Part shown: one piece after another, positions 22,576 through 34,284 of the stretch | Position numbering within the stretch: position 1 is the first letter of the stretch | Layout: each line of letters opens with the position of its first letter | Assembly (NCBI GenBank): GCA_039000515.1 | Contig: JBCFYV010009882.1 | Span: forward strand, 106,968,821 to 107,032,820 | Direction of reading: 5' to 3' | DNA: 64,000 bases | Source: Timema cristinae | Taxonomy: Eukaryota > Arthropoda > Insecta > Phasmatodea > Timematidae | The notes under the pieces: model-generated | The model's input: the letters and a program-made list of their open reading frames with translations, nothing else | The model's database searches: none | Told to the model about the DNA's origin: nothing | Position numbers and translations under genes: made by a program

Positions 22576-22789
22576 CAGTAGCCCCATGGCTTCTTTGGTG
22601 CTGACTGACAGCTCACAGCTGACTTCTGACAGTCAAAATTTAGGTATATACCTAAATTTTGAATGTCAGAAGGTACACCTGCTAAACACATGTTTTTGCA
22701 TATCATCTGGTTCGGCGTAGGGATACGTAATTTGGTCTGGTAACTTTTTAAAGCTGTCAGTCAGCACCAAAGAAGCCATAGGGCTACTG
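22576..22789. mobile_element. MITE with about 40-bp inverted ends, TA-flanked
   Basis: The left end starts CAGTAGCCCCATGGCTTCTT and the right end is its reverse complement (...AAGAAGCCATAGGGCTACTG). The match runs about 40 bp, through GGTGCTGACTGACAGCT. TA flanks both sides (22574-22575, 22790-22791). An inner hairpin (AAAATTTAGGTATATACCTAAATTTT) lies near 22637-22662. Size and TA duplication fit a Tc1/mariner-mobilised MITE. Confidence 0.85.
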
Positions 22790-22791
22790 TA

Positions 22792-23312
22792 AGTGAAGCA
22801 TATTCGTATACAGATTGAAACTCTTTAGTTTGGAAACTCCCATGGTCTGGCATGTTTTGAAAATATATCACCATAAATTTGAGTTGTGGCCATCAGGACG
22901 GAGCTATTAGCAGTACAAAGGTGCCCAAGTTATTAACATCTGCAGCTGAGTGTTTTGGTTTGTATTCTAGCCCTTGAGTTTGTCTTCTAAGGGAACAAGA
23001 TTTGTGAAAGGTGGTGCATTATTCCCTGTTTTAATCTTTATTCTACCATGTGTGATATAGAAATAAATATGTAGAGGGATATGGCAAGCCTAGTATAATG
23101 TAGCTGCATTTTTTTTATCTCTTTAGATTTTAAATATTTTTATTTGATACACTATAGCATAATATTTATATTTAAATTATATTTCTTCTTATTTGCTTAA
23201 TCTGACATAATTTATTTTATTTCTCTTCCAACCAACACTTTGGATTTGAAGCGGCCACATGATGTGGGCATTTTGTAGATGTCGTATGATTATTTCTTTA
23301 TATTTCTATATA
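22792..23312. other. Intergenic, unassigned
   Basis: Nothing recognised. Confidence 0.5.
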
Positions 23313-23369
23313 GTGTTAGCGTATAACCCGAACGGGTAGTAAGACGCGGTGCTAAATAATAATAATATA
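23313..23369 (+). repeat. SINE tail-only copy
   Basis: Reads GTTAGCGTATAACCCGAACG then GGTAGTAAGACGCGGTGCTA and an AAT run. It is the 3' tail of the family-B SINE without its body. Confidence 0.85.
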
Positions 23370-23506
23370 TAGTGTTGAAGTAAATAATCAACTTATTTAG
23401 TATATTTAATATATTTGACCTCAGCACAGATTTATTTTATTGCCAAACCCTTCCTTCACCTCTGACAAGACATGTATTAATCACAACTTGTGAATGTGTT
23501 GAATGA

Positions 23507-23632
23507 CACCGTGGTTCGGATCCCACGTTAAACTGTAGGTCCTCCATTTCATCTCACAATCACCCTACCATTACAAATTAGCGTAAGTACGTGTAACCCG
23601 AACGGGTAGTAAGACGCGGTGCTAATAATAAT
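23507..23632 (+). repeat. SINE family B, body plus tail (head missing)
   Basis: Body begins CACCGTGGTTCGGATCCCAC, continues through AACTGTAGGTCCTCCATTTC and ATCACCCTACCATTACA, then the shared tail and AAT repeats. Near-identical to the copies at 29271, 34618 and 63718. Lacks the tRNA-like head of the 63.7-kb copy, so it is 5' truncated. Confidence 0.9.
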
Positions 23633-24566
23633 ATATTTGACTTCCAATCAAAAGATTGAAATAAATCAGGGTTCTTAATAATAAGATTCTGCAGTCTCGA
23701 CTTGTCAGGTCCCAAGGGTGATGAACTAAAGAGTTTCAACCTGAATTATATAATACTGTTTAACTTGTCTACTCTTCACTCATGACTGAGCTCACATTAT
23801 AAGTGGAATAATGACTTTCTGCAACAGACCTATGTTAATGTTAATAATAATAATAATAATAATGTCAATTTCAATTTCCTTTATTATATTGCTGGCCGAC
23901 AGTCGAAAGACCTTTAACAGGCCTGCACTGAAAAGTACACAAGTACCTTACAAGCACGTATACTAACACGACAAAATAAGATAAACAATAATAATTAAAT
24001 AGTTATATATACTGATGAATACTTACGAAAAATTAGTAAATAATAATGATTAGAATAAAAAATAGCAATAATAACAAATAACTCATGAGTAGTAAAACAT
24101 ACATATTGTAAATTTAAATATTATAGGCAGAACCTCTGTAGGGTAAATTATTGATATGGGAGTTCCTTAAATAACTCTCTGAGTTTAGCTTTTCTTTTAT
24201 GATAAAAGTCAAATTCGACAAATCTAGAATTGGTGATATGGATACAATGGCCTAAAGGGCTCACTTTGTAAGAGCTATTGAGGAAAAATAATTTTGTTTT
24301 ACGAGTAGCCCGAAAAGGGATATGAACACCTACATGATCAAGGGCAAATTTGCAAGGAATTTTGCTATTGAAAATATCAATTAAAAAAAAGGGCATCACA
24401 ACGGGAGAAGAGAGTTTGGAGCCCTAAGAGGTTTTGAATTCTGTCATAATCATAATAAATCTGGTTAGTAAATATTTTATTAGCACGCAGTCAAAACATT
24501 TCTTTGAACATTTTCCAAACTGAGAGAGTCAGTTAAGGTAATGGAATTCCAAGCAACACTAGCATA
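23633..24566. other. Intergenic, unassigned
   Basis: An (AAT)n run lies near 23840-23862. The rest, including the open frame at 24148-24399 on the minus strand, shows no family resemblance. Confidence 0.45.
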
Positions 24567-24575
24567 TTCTAACTT

Positions 24576-26486
24576 GGGTGTATACCATTATATCGCATGT
24601 CCATTACATCGCGTTTTAGGAACAAATACATTGCAGATCCATCACGTCGCATTTCCCCCACCTCTCTATACACAGCTAACCCTACTCTGATGTACAACCA
24701 ATAGGATTGAAAGGGCGTATATATACAATTACATCGCAAGTCCATTACATCGCGTTTTAGGAACAAACACATTGCAGGTCCAAAACGTCGCATTTCTCCA
24801 CCTCTCTATACACAGCTAACCATATTGGCCAACACGATCCCAACAAGATGTGTTACAATATAAACGCACTCCCAACTTGTTGGGGATGTTGGCCAACATG
24901 TTGGTGTTGGGTGAGCTGTTGTGTTGTGTTGGATCATTTGTTAGAGATAATAAACGACCAACCCAACATGTTGGCCGAGTTGGGAGGTTCTGCACATGCG
25001 CTATAGAGTTGAATGAGTGTTTAACCTAATCAACTTTGCCAACAAGAGGAGTCAGGCACATAATCCTTTCAACCAAACCTACCTTCATAGTGAGAGTGAA
25101 GCCTCATTTATTATGTAACAAGTTGGATCCAACATGTTAGAAGACAATTCATGTGGAAAAGTAAGCTGTGTTTATTCTAGCCAACTTGTTGGACCAACAT
25201 CCTGGTTCCTCCACCTTTTTTTAATCAGTCTTCACATTTCTAGCCATGGATAATGACGTATTACTTACCGTTTCTTCATTTATTGTGATGACAGGAAGTG
25301 TACTATTGCATAAGAACCAAAACTTAAGAAACGGTAAGGCGTTCAAAGTTTTATTGCTAGACGTCGAATTGAAGGTGTGTTTATGGTAATAATGAGTTAC
25401 CTACATTTGTAAAGTGGAGTTTATAGCTTTGTACACATTAGACATCACAAAGAACAAAATACTTTTGATATAAATCAAGAATCTAGTAGCTGAAGCTATT
25501 ATTATTTATTCTTTTTAGTGAGGAATTCTTCATCGCCATCAATTCTGAAAATTGAAAAATGACAGCTGAACACGGGTCCCGGGTTCGATTCACGTGTCTA
25601 GGTGTAATTTTTCCATTTTCAGATTTTAAATCAATTAGTTTAACTGTATTAGCCTTGTTCCATTCCGTGATCACAAAATTATACTAGCCCCGATTTTAAA
25701 AGTTAAACTAATCTGAAAATAAAACACATGCTTCACCAAGGTAAGACACTCATTCAACTCTATAGCGCATGTGCAGAACCTCCCGACTCAGCCAACATGT
25801 TGGGTTGGTCGTTTATTATCTCTAACAAATGATCCAACACAACACAACACAACTTGTTGGCTCTGACCAGCTCGCCCAATACCAACATGTTGGGAGTGCG
25901 TTTATATTGTAACACAACTTGTTGGGATCGTGTTGGCCAATATGGTTAGCTGTGTATAGAGAGGTGGAGAAATGCGACGTGTTGGACCTGCAATGTATTT
26001 GTTCAAAAACGCGATGTAATGGACATGCGATGTAATTGTAGATTCAATCCTATTGGTTGTACGTCAGAGTAGGGTTAGCTGGATATAGAGAGGTGGGGGA
26101 AATGCGACGTGATGGACCTGCAATGTATTTGTTCCTAAAACGCGATGTAATTGACATGTGATGTATTGGACTTGCGATGTAATTGTATATATACGCCCCT
26201 TCAATCCTATTGGTTGTACGTCAGAGTAGGGTTGGCTGTGTATAGAGAGGTGGGGGAAATGCGACGTGATGGACCTGCAATGTATTTGTTCCTAAAACGT
26301 GATGTAATGGTAATGGACTTGCGATGTAATTGTATATATATACACGCCCCTTCAATCCTATTGGTTGTATGTCAGAGTAGGGTTAGCTGTGTATAGAGAG
26401 GTGGGGGAAATGCGACGTGATGGACCTGCAATGTATTTGTTCCTAAAATGCGATGTAATGGACTTGCGATGTAATGGTACCCACCC
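24576..26486. mobile_element. Fold-back element with tandem-repeat ends and 9-bp target duplication (Mutator-like)
   Basis: 1911 bp. The outer ends are inverted repeats: GGGTGTATACCATTATATCG on the left and the reverse complement of ...CGATGTAATGGTACCCACCC on the right. The 9-bp direct repeat TTCTAACTT flanks it exactly (24567-24575 and 26487-26495). Both arms are built of a 130-160-bp unit containing TATAGAGAGGTGG, TGCGACG, GGACCTGCAATGTA, AACGCGATGTAATGG and CCTATTGGTTGTAC: two units on the left, four on the right (anchors at 24661, 24801 inverted; 25957, 26086, 26243, 26394). Inside these is a second inverted-repeat zone rich in CCAACATGTTGG-type motifs (24825-25020 against 25745-25945). 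The core 25020-25745 has no transposase. A 9-bp duplication is typical of Mutator-like elements; the family call is inference. Confidence 0.88.
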
Positions 26487-26495
26487 TTCTAACTT

Positions 26496-27261
26496 AGATC
26501 TAACCAGGTGCCTCTTATGACTTCTGGATAAATATTTGTATATAGTCAATAAGTTAAAAGAGTGTCTAATGACTGCCAGATAGCATCTATCTGCCAGATA
26601 AAATGTATTTATCCATCACATTTTTATCGGGAGGTTTAAGAATCTGATAACTTTTTTCTGAAAGTTAAAATGGGCTTTTCCGTAGTGACGCATTGTTTTT
26701 CATGAGGTTTTGTCTATCAGAATCTGTTTTTAGGTTAAAATCTTGGATCACATGTTTAGTAGGCACAGACCTAGGCTCAACTTTATATAAAGTTAGAACA
26801 TTTGATTCATACTTTTATAAAAGCTTACAGGCCATTTGTAGAGTTATAGTTATTTAAAAACAAATTATTTAAATGTGGGTATAGTCAAAGAAATTTTGTA
26901 AACGTTGTACCAAACGACCACATTTTGACAGACACCAAAATTAGTACTTGCAAGACAAACTAGCTTTTGCACCAATGTGACACCATCTGTTTCCTCCCAT
27001 TCCTTTAACTGCCATTATTTAACATATGTTGAGCATTGTAGCCACTAGCAAGGTTGTAGCGGTAGCTGCAGGGTTTATATACATGCGCACACCAGTAAAA
27101 ACCGTACCAACCTTGCGTTTTCTGCATAAAAATATATTTATCCAGCAGATAAATTCAGTTTATAATACACGTAAACTGTTAAATTGGCTGAAAGCCTTTA
27201 TCTGGTCGCTAACTTTAACCTCCCAATAGTAATATTTATCTGGTAGTCATAAGCCTGGCCC
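26496..27261. other. Intergenic, unassigned
   Basis: Words such as ATCTGCCAGATAAA and the CCAGCAGATAAA stretch recur around 26570-26610 and 27140-27240 in opposite orientation (TATCTGGCAG / CTGCCAGATA). This may be the two ends of another small inverted-repeat element of about 650 bp, but I could not fix the ends. Confidence 0.35.
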
Positions 27262-27478
27262 TAAGTACTAATTATGCTGATGGGCTAGGAATTGTAAAGT
27301 TGAATATAGAGGAAGTGAACCCAAATTTGCGTGGAGGGAAAGTGGAAAACCATTTCGGAATAACCACCCCCAGTTAACCCAAGCGAAATTCGAACCTCAA
27401 TCTCCTCATACTTGGCAGTCTAGCTCTACACAAAACTAGGACATCAGCTAACTACACCACTGAGGTGGGTCAGACATT
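27262..27478 (-). repeat. SINE family A copy (tail worn)
   Basis: On the minus strand it starts with a tRNA-like head, TCAGTGGTGTAGTTAGC and box B-like GAGGTTCGAATTTCG. The family body follows: GGTGGTTATTCCGAAATGG, TTTTCCACTTTCCCTCCACG, then AACT...CCTAGCCCATCAGC and ATTAGTAC. The shared tail is missing. Confidence 0.75.
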
Positions 27479-27677
27479 AGTTAAATAGTGATGAACAATC
27501 CATGGTTGTACCCTAACTTTTTTTTTAGGGGGGAGGTAGGGGTCTTATTTGAGGTAGTTCATGGCGAAGTGATGTAGTAGTTTAAATTGTTTTTAAGACA
27601 TAATTGAGGTTGTAGGTGGTATGAATTGTATAGAACTCCAGTAGTCTACTAGCCTAGGCATCGAGTAGATATCCTAA
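27479..27677. other. Intergenic, unassigned
   Basis: Short T and G runs near 27520; nothing recognised. Confidence 0.4.
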
Positions 27678-29053
27678 CTAATATTATAAATGCGAATGTG
27701 AGTTTGTTTGTTTGTTTGATATGCTTTCACGCCTAAACTACTTATTATGAAATTTTGCATACACATTGTCATGGGTACAGAAAAGGACATAAGTACCTTT
27801 CATCCAGAAAAAAAGTACTGTTCCCGAGGGATACAGAAAAGTACATAGGGTACCTTTCATCCAGGAAAAAAGTACTATTCCCGAGGGATGGAAAAAAATT
27901 AACTTTTAGACGGTCGTCAGGCATAACAACTCGGCCTACTGATATGAACATGAATTGCAACATGATGCCTGGAGTACAGAAAAAGGGACTTGCGGTATCC
28001 CGGAAGAAAATCTGATATCCCGAATTAAAATCTGTTCTCGAGTTATTTTAGGCACATCTATCTTAAAATGATTAAAAATAATTACATTCAGATAATTAAG
28101 CTCTGTCTGTTCACCCCGTTATGGTAAATGACAAAATTGTCATAAGAAGTTTGGTATTATACTGTGATGTACTCAAAAACATTATTTTTACTAAAGTGCC
28201 TTTAACGTTTAGTACTATAACAACTCGATAGATGGCGCAGTATAGATTTGTACTATTTAATGTACTAAGATTTCATTACTGCCAAAATCTGATAGATGGC
28301 GCTGAGCACATTTAAAAACGCGTTATCGTTTTGTATGGCTATCTTAAACTCAAACCAGTGAAGTTTGGAGAAAGGGAGTTGGGGGACCGTATCGATGGGA
28401 AATAACAATACATGTTTGTGATTCATTTGTTTACAAACATTAATTAGTTACCGTTTATTCATCTGTGTTTAGTCCTATTTTAATAATATTTTAATTGTTT
28501 TACGTTTTCAGTTTATATTGTTCCTTTTTTTCCTTGAGCGATAGTTTATCATTTATTATTTTTAGGTTAGTTATTTTACTTCTAATTCTATTTTTTTACC
28601 TTTAAGGCAATAGTTTGTTTGTTTGTTTTAATTTTTAGGTTAGGTATCTTGTTTTTTTTTCTTAAAAAAAGTTTTTTCTTTTTCTTTTTGGAAATGCCTC
28701 GCAAACGTAATTCTAACTCATTCAGGAGCTCATCGCGAGCCCAGGCAGTTAAAGTTGCTCGATCCCAAGAATCCTCTGTTCATGCCGAATTAAGGAGGCA
28801 AGAACAAGTGGAGCGACAAGCTGCTTTGAGAGCTGATGAGACAGTTTCTCAAAGCCAGACCAAGCACCCGCCATGCTTCTATGAGAGCAGCTGGGAAGCC
28901 CCTTCAAACACAATTGCGTTTGGAGGAACAAGCCGAACGCCTTTATATTGTGTAGTTTGTATGTTTCTTTATCTCTACCTTTATTGACCAACAACCTGAA
29001 TTTATTGACAAAATAAACATTAACGCGAGCGAAGCCGCAGGCAAAAGCTAGTA
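27678..29053 (+). mobile_element. Helentron/Helitron-like element, internally deleted
   Basis: It opens CTAATATTATAAATGCGAAT followed by a GTTTGTTTGTTT run and CTTTCACGCCTAAACTAC, the start seen in many arthropod Helentron-like elements. It ends ...AACGCGAGCGAAGCCGCAGG then CAAAAGCTAGTA, the usual end, with a small GC hairpin. The only coding remnant is the N-terminal part of a Helitron-type protein (28694 onward); Rep and helicase domains are absent. Two near-repeats of GGTACCTTTCATCCAGRAAA and GTACTRTTCCCGAGGGATR lie at 27785-27890. Confidence 0.78.
28694..28960 (+). pseudogene. Truncated Helitron protein N-terminus
   Basis: Starts MPRKRNSNSFRSSSRAQAVK, followed by an Arg/Glu/Ala-rich coiled stretch (ELRRQEQVERQAALRADET). 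After a shift of one base the frame continues as RHASMRAAGKP and TQLRLEEQAERLY, the repeated type seen upstream of Rep in Helitron proteins. Nothing of the Rep or helicase domain follows. Confidence 0.65.
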
Positions 29054-29270
29054 CTTAATAACTAGAGACATGCAAACAAAAAGGAGAGGTTATTTTTAGC
29101 GGAAAAGTGGTTTTATTTTTTCCAAAAAGTGATATTATATGCTGAAAGCGATGTTATTATATATTTAAATACGAGTAAAATTATTATTCGTTAAAAACTA
29201 GGATAAAACTTTCTAAATTTTTCGTTCATATTGTGTATTAAATTATTTATTAACCTATTATGTGGGGAAT
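29054..29270. other. Intergenic, unassigned
   Basis: Short AT-rich spacer between the Helentron-like element and the SINE. Nothing recognised. Confidence 0.4.
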
Positions 29271-29411
29271 GTCAGGCCTTCACCGTGGTTCGGATTCCAC
29301 GTTAAACTGTAGGTCCTTCATTTCATACCACAATCACACTACCATTACACATTAGCGTAAGTGCGTATAACCCGAACAGGTAGTAAGACGCGTAGCTAAT
29401 AATAATAATAA
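29271..29411 (+). repeat. SINE family B, body plus tail
   Basis: GTCAGGCCTTCACCGTGG, then the body to TACCATTACACATTAGCG, then the shared tail (CCCGAACAGGTAGTAAGACG) and AAT repeats. Head missing. Confidence 0.88.
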
Positions 29412-31169
29412 TTAACCTATTCAAAGGAAAATCAGATATAAATACACACAAAACATTTCACACTTAGTAATATCACACTCGATATCTCAATATTATTACC
29501 TTTGAGTCTTACAAATACTAAATAGATATATCAAAATAATCGATTATCAATTTATGTTTAGACCAAACAATAACATAGAAACATGTCATCATAGAAGACT
29601 AAACCACTATCAAATAATGAGATGGGAATAAAATCTAAGAAGATATCATTTTGCCAAACATGACTGCGCTTAGCAGAATTCATATATAGTACTGACCTAG
29701 TGTGAAATATTTTAAAAGCTGAAAACAAAGAATCGATCTATAAAACTTTAAGTATTTAAATGTTTAAAAGTAGAATGGTGATTTTTAATACCAACCTTAG
29801 AAAAAAAAAGCCTAAATATCTATAGAACACTCATTTTTCCTGTGAAAGTAGTAGAATTCGAGTAAAAATTTGCGTTATCACAAATCTGAATTTTGCATGT
29901 CCTTATTAATAACAATACTTATTCAAGTTTTAAAGTTGATGGTGTATTCAACATACCTTTTACAAAATATTTTAATTCAGGATCATTTGTCCAAGTCCCA
30001 CAACCAAAGAAAAGTTGTTTTGAAAAATTGGGAAAATTATTTATTTTTTGACAGGAAAACTGGGAATTTTACTGGAATTTTAGTCTTATTATTTAATATT
30101 CTTGAAAGCCAGTCCAAGAACCCAACACTCATCCTCATTAACTGTTTCCAGCCTTTCTTAATAATTTACTGTAATCGATAATATTCATTTTATTTACTCA
30201 TGACCCCCAGAAGAGAAATATTATGATTGCCAAACAAATTGAATTCGATATTTTGACTAATTTTAATGTTTCATTACTCCCTAAACCCAAAAAGTGGTTC
30301 TAACAATAATTGTGTGTGTGTATATACAGGGTGTTTACCAATACTGGAAACATACTTTATTTTATTTTTTATACTGGAAATATATTGGAATTTCAAAACT
30401 AGTCCAGTAGATACCCTGATATATCGCGGGTTCTTTGTATAATCAACCTTATTATAAAAGTACTAGGCTTTTTACAAAACACCATATTTTTGCTGAGGAA
30501 ATGTTTTTATCTCAATTAGGCTGAGGAGACATAGCCTTTTTGTAAAACATCTAGATACCCTCAGACTTAATATGATGGAAACATTTGACCACATTAAAAG
30601 TTTCCAAACTTCAGATGTTTTATAAAAATGGCTAACTCAACCAGCCGCATTGTAAAACTTACTATGCTGTTGTTTTACAAAAATGCTAACACATCCATCT
30701 ATATTGTAAAATGGCTAGGTCATCAAGCCTTCATTGGGCAACAACGTATTCATCACCAAATTAGGCAAAAGTTAATCAAAAGTAAAAATATGTTTATTAA
30801 ATCAGAAAAAAAAAATTAGAGTAATTGTAAAACTAGTCAGAAAAATTTAGGTTTTTTTACACAATAGCTACAAAATAACTGACAAACATAACTAATTAGG
30901 TCTTAATACTATAAACATAACAATAATAATTGAAGATTGTCAAAATTAAGCTTGTTCATGAATCAAATGGCCGATTACAATTTTAAATACTTGACAGCAA
31001 AATAATATTTAAAAGAGGAACAAATCAGTATCTTCAAATCAATCAATAAAAATTATCCATGAAAATAGCTCACAGTAAAATCAGAGTTTAAACCATTTAA
31101 AAGGATAACTGGTTCACTTATCCAATCCACTTACTATCAATCACCTACCTGTTATTTATTGACACACAT
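29412..31169. other. Intergenic, unassigned
   Basis: AT-rich. The stretch 30340-30415 (TACTGGAAA...ATATTGGAATTTCAAA) resembles 3630-3690 in the first LanB1 intron, so it is probably a small repeat. No gene recognised. Confidence 0.4.
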
Positions 31170-32730
31170 CAGACTTGAATTGAATTTAATCTCACTTCTG
31201 GGGCAAGCACATTTTGCAGCACTGTGTTTAAAGCTTGCAAATACACTCTGGAAGCCTTCCCCTCCGAATGGTGACTGAGCAGCTAATCCTCGTAGTGAAA
31301 TGGTTTTGCATGGAACTGTGCCTGTAAATAAAGAAGTTGACGGCTAAATTTCATTTCGTGGAAACCAGTTTTTACTTAACCTTGCTTCAGTTCCAAGACT
31401 GTACACACCGTTTCTAAAGTCTACTATCTTTCCTTTAACATTTTTAGTGCGCAGTGGTCCCCAATCAATTTTTGGAACCACTACTTTCACTGAGTTGCCA
31501 ACATTCAAAAGAGGGAAGTTTTTTGTTGGCCTGTTCTATAAATTTTTCTGCCGCAAGTTTGGTGTTTTTGTGCACCATTATCCTTTCCAAGGTAATATTA
31601 AGTTGAATTTTGCTGCTGAACATCACAATTCTTCTTCAGCTTCGTTTGTGTCCATTTCCATCATCTGTTGGTTTTAAGAACATTTCAAAGATAAATATAC
31701 TCCATTAACTAAGGGTCCGCTTGTATATGGTAGTGAAACATTTTCTGACATGCTTAAGGTCCCAGAAGATTTTCCTTTCTTGGTAGTGCCATTTTGAGTG
31801 TTTAATATACCCTCTAATTCTTCTTCAGTGGTGAGTTTGTCAAGAAGTGTGTTTGGAAGTCCTGTGCTATTGAGTCCGATTTGAGGATCGCGACCAAAAA
31901 GACCTTGGTACAGTGATCTCCAAATTATCTGACATAAAAAAGAGTTCTTTCATTGTGAGACGTAAGATCTAATGCTCCACTTAGTTTAGTTGTTGTCATG
32001 CATCCACCCCTGAAGCATGTTATTGACATCTTGATTGCTTCTCTCCACACTTTCTTGAGTCTCCGGAAGACATGGACGTCTCTGTACAATTTTACATTCC
32101 GGCAAAGTGAGACTAATTCCTGAAGGATATTTGCCACAAATTCATTGCCGTTTTCACTTTGGATAATGTATGAAGCTCCAAATTCAAGAAATAGTTTAAG
32201 GAGATCTAAGGCAACCTCTGAAGCTCTTTTAGAGTGCAATGGCCTTAAATGAACAAATTTTGTGGCATTACCTTGATAGTTCATAAGCCATTTGAATTGT
32301 CCATAGGTTGATGACTGTAGGTCAATTAAATCAACCTGGCCTCTTACATTAAAATCCTTTGAGACAATTGGTTTAGTAAGACCTTTACGGGGCTGTGTTG
32401 TTATTTAAGCAAAATTGACACATGGAAACAAATATTTTAATCATTGGCTTTGGGATTAAAAACTTATCTTTTATGACATAGATAATTTTATCCCAGCCTT
32501 CATGGCCACAATCCTTATGAATCTCCAACAACTTTTCATAGGACTCATCAAAGGGTAGAATAATCTTGATTGACTCACTCCGATATTTACTCTTCGTAAA
32601 CAAATGTTCCTTTACTTCAGCATTCTTAACATCATACTTAGTGGCATTTGTCGTCCACCTGCAGTCAAAATTGCTTTTGCGTCTTTCCCCTCCTTGTATA
32701 ACTTCCAAGAGAAAACCACTCCACATGTCT
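31170..32730 (-). pseudogene. Ginger/KRBA2-type integrase (transposase) relic
   Basis: Minus strand. 32726-32385 encodes an N-terminal part with an H2C2 zinc-binding pattern (EIHKDCGHEGWDKI...SMCQFCLNN). After a one-base shift comes GQVDLIDLQSSTYGQFKWL with the first catalytic Asp, then MNYQGNATKFVHLRPLHSKR and GASYIIQSENGNEFV at about 32160. The second catalytic Asp (normally SDNG) is Glu here. The frame runs to 31925; after a further shift come LFGRDPQIGLNSTGLP at about 31890 and LNVGNSVKVVVPKID near 31500, the C-terminal domain. A Cys-containing end lies near 31200. Shifts and stops show it is dead. The type is abundant in arthropods. Confidence 0.8.
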
Positions 32731-33524
32731 TCTAGGGGGATGTAAATTTAAAAGATTGGCCAAGCAAAAACCACTCCAAATAGCTTATAGGGGCATCTAA
32801 ATTTTAAAAATTTTCAAAGAAATTACCACTCCGAATTTTTTACTTTTTACTGGACTCACCTTTGGGTTGGAGGGCAAATCTCTTTTTAAAAACTCTATTT
32901 TGCTATCCCCCCCCCCCCCCTCATCCGAAATTCAATTTTGACTACAACCTTGATTGTTAGCCCCTTAAAGTAAATTTCTGAGTATGCTTTTAGCCAAAGG
33001 AATTGGCCAGAATTAAGTGAAAAAGATGCATTTCAGGATTCAATTTTTTTAAATCATATTTTAGACTATACTAGTCACAGAAAAAAAAGACATACAGTAT
33101 GATCCATGATACTATCAATTTTCTTTCAGACACATCTTTATCAAAAGATAATTTTCAATATAAAGTTAAATGGTTAGTAAACTAGTTAGTCAGACTTAGA
33201 AGGAGACTTTGTTAATGTGTTTGTGATGTTTTTTGCACTGTACAAGACACAATATATGTAGCAGAAATGATATAAACCCAAATAAAAGATAAACTTCTTA
33301 CAAGTTTTCCAAATGTGCATATTGTTTGAGGATTTATCTCTTGATAATTATTTCAAAGAGAAATAACATTTTCAAAACTAAATTAAATCAAGAATTGTAT
33401 GTGTTCAACTATGAGTCAAGGAAGATTATATTTGGCTCTTATGTGCAATGAGGGTAATTATTACTTGTATTATGAACTATGAGGATGTTATCGAATACTT
33501 TGCTTCAACAAGTAGCTGAAAAAT
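32731..33524. other. Intergenic with a short tandem duplication
   Basis: AAACCACTCC...TAGGGG.AT.TAAATTT occurs twice (32701-32755 and 32768-32815) and a decayed third time near 32822 (TTACCACTCCGAAT). A C run lies at 32908-32920. Otherwise nothing recognised. Confidence 0.5.
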
Positions 33525-33850
33525 AAATTTTCTTAAAAATAATTTTGAAGTTGGAATTGCATATTTTTTCCATCCTAAAATATATCTTCTTTTATTTTTT
33601 CTAAAAAGATTGTTTATATCTTTTTTTAAAATTCTTCATCCTTAGCCTCTAAAAGATTTGTAGGCACTAGGCACTGTACCTACAGTGCCTAATGGGAAAT
33701 CCAGCCCTGCTCGTAGAGCTATAAGTTATCATTGGCCAATTTACAGTCTGAGTCCTGAGTATTTTTTATCGCTTAGAATTACGTTAGTTCAAAAAATGTG
33801 TGCTGATATAACAAATTAGTCTTAAAAATTGTATTTAAAACTAATAAAGA
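33525..33850 (+). repeat. Second copy of the 9.66-9.97 kb repeat
   Basis: Matches 9655-9965 in order: TTTTCTTAAAAATAATTTTGAAGT, AAAATATATCTTCTTTTATT, AGTGCCTAATGGGAAATCCA, TTATCATTGGCCAATTTACA and GTGTGCTGATATAACAAATT. Non-coding; contains the small inverted repeat GGCACTGTACCTACAGTGCC at 33668-33687. Confidence 0.78.
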
Positions 33851-34284
33851 GAAAACCATTTAATTATTACTCAAGTTGGATGATGTCTCCAGCAGGCATT
33901 TGTAAAAAACACTTCAGGAATTTTCAGATGAAGCCAGGGAGTAATTTTAGTTCCTAATTTATTTTAAAAATGTTATACCCTTTTTAATATATGAATGGTA
34001 TTTGTATATTACATGATTGTATTCACCATGTATTTGCAATAATACCAACCTATATAAATAATAGCCCAAAGAGTAAATTTTTTGTAACAATCTGAAAGTA
34101 TAACCCTTTTATATAAACATTCCATATTATAAAGTATTATTCAGTAAATACTAACTAGGGCATTAAGTACCCGGCACATCTGTTTATATTAAATATACTA
34201 GTATGTCCACTAACGAGTTAGACTTAACTGTTTTTGTTTAATTATTTTAGTGCTTCACGTTTTAATTCCCATCTGAACTGACCA
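33851..34284. other. Intergenic, unassigned
   Basis: AT-rich; nothing recognised. Confidence 0.4.

Noticed and set aside
25565..25610. GTCCCGGGTTCGATTCACGTG, which resembles a tRNA T-arm/B box
   Set aside because: No matching A box or stems at tRNA spacing. It lies in the core of the 24.6-kb element and is at most an old SINE fragment.
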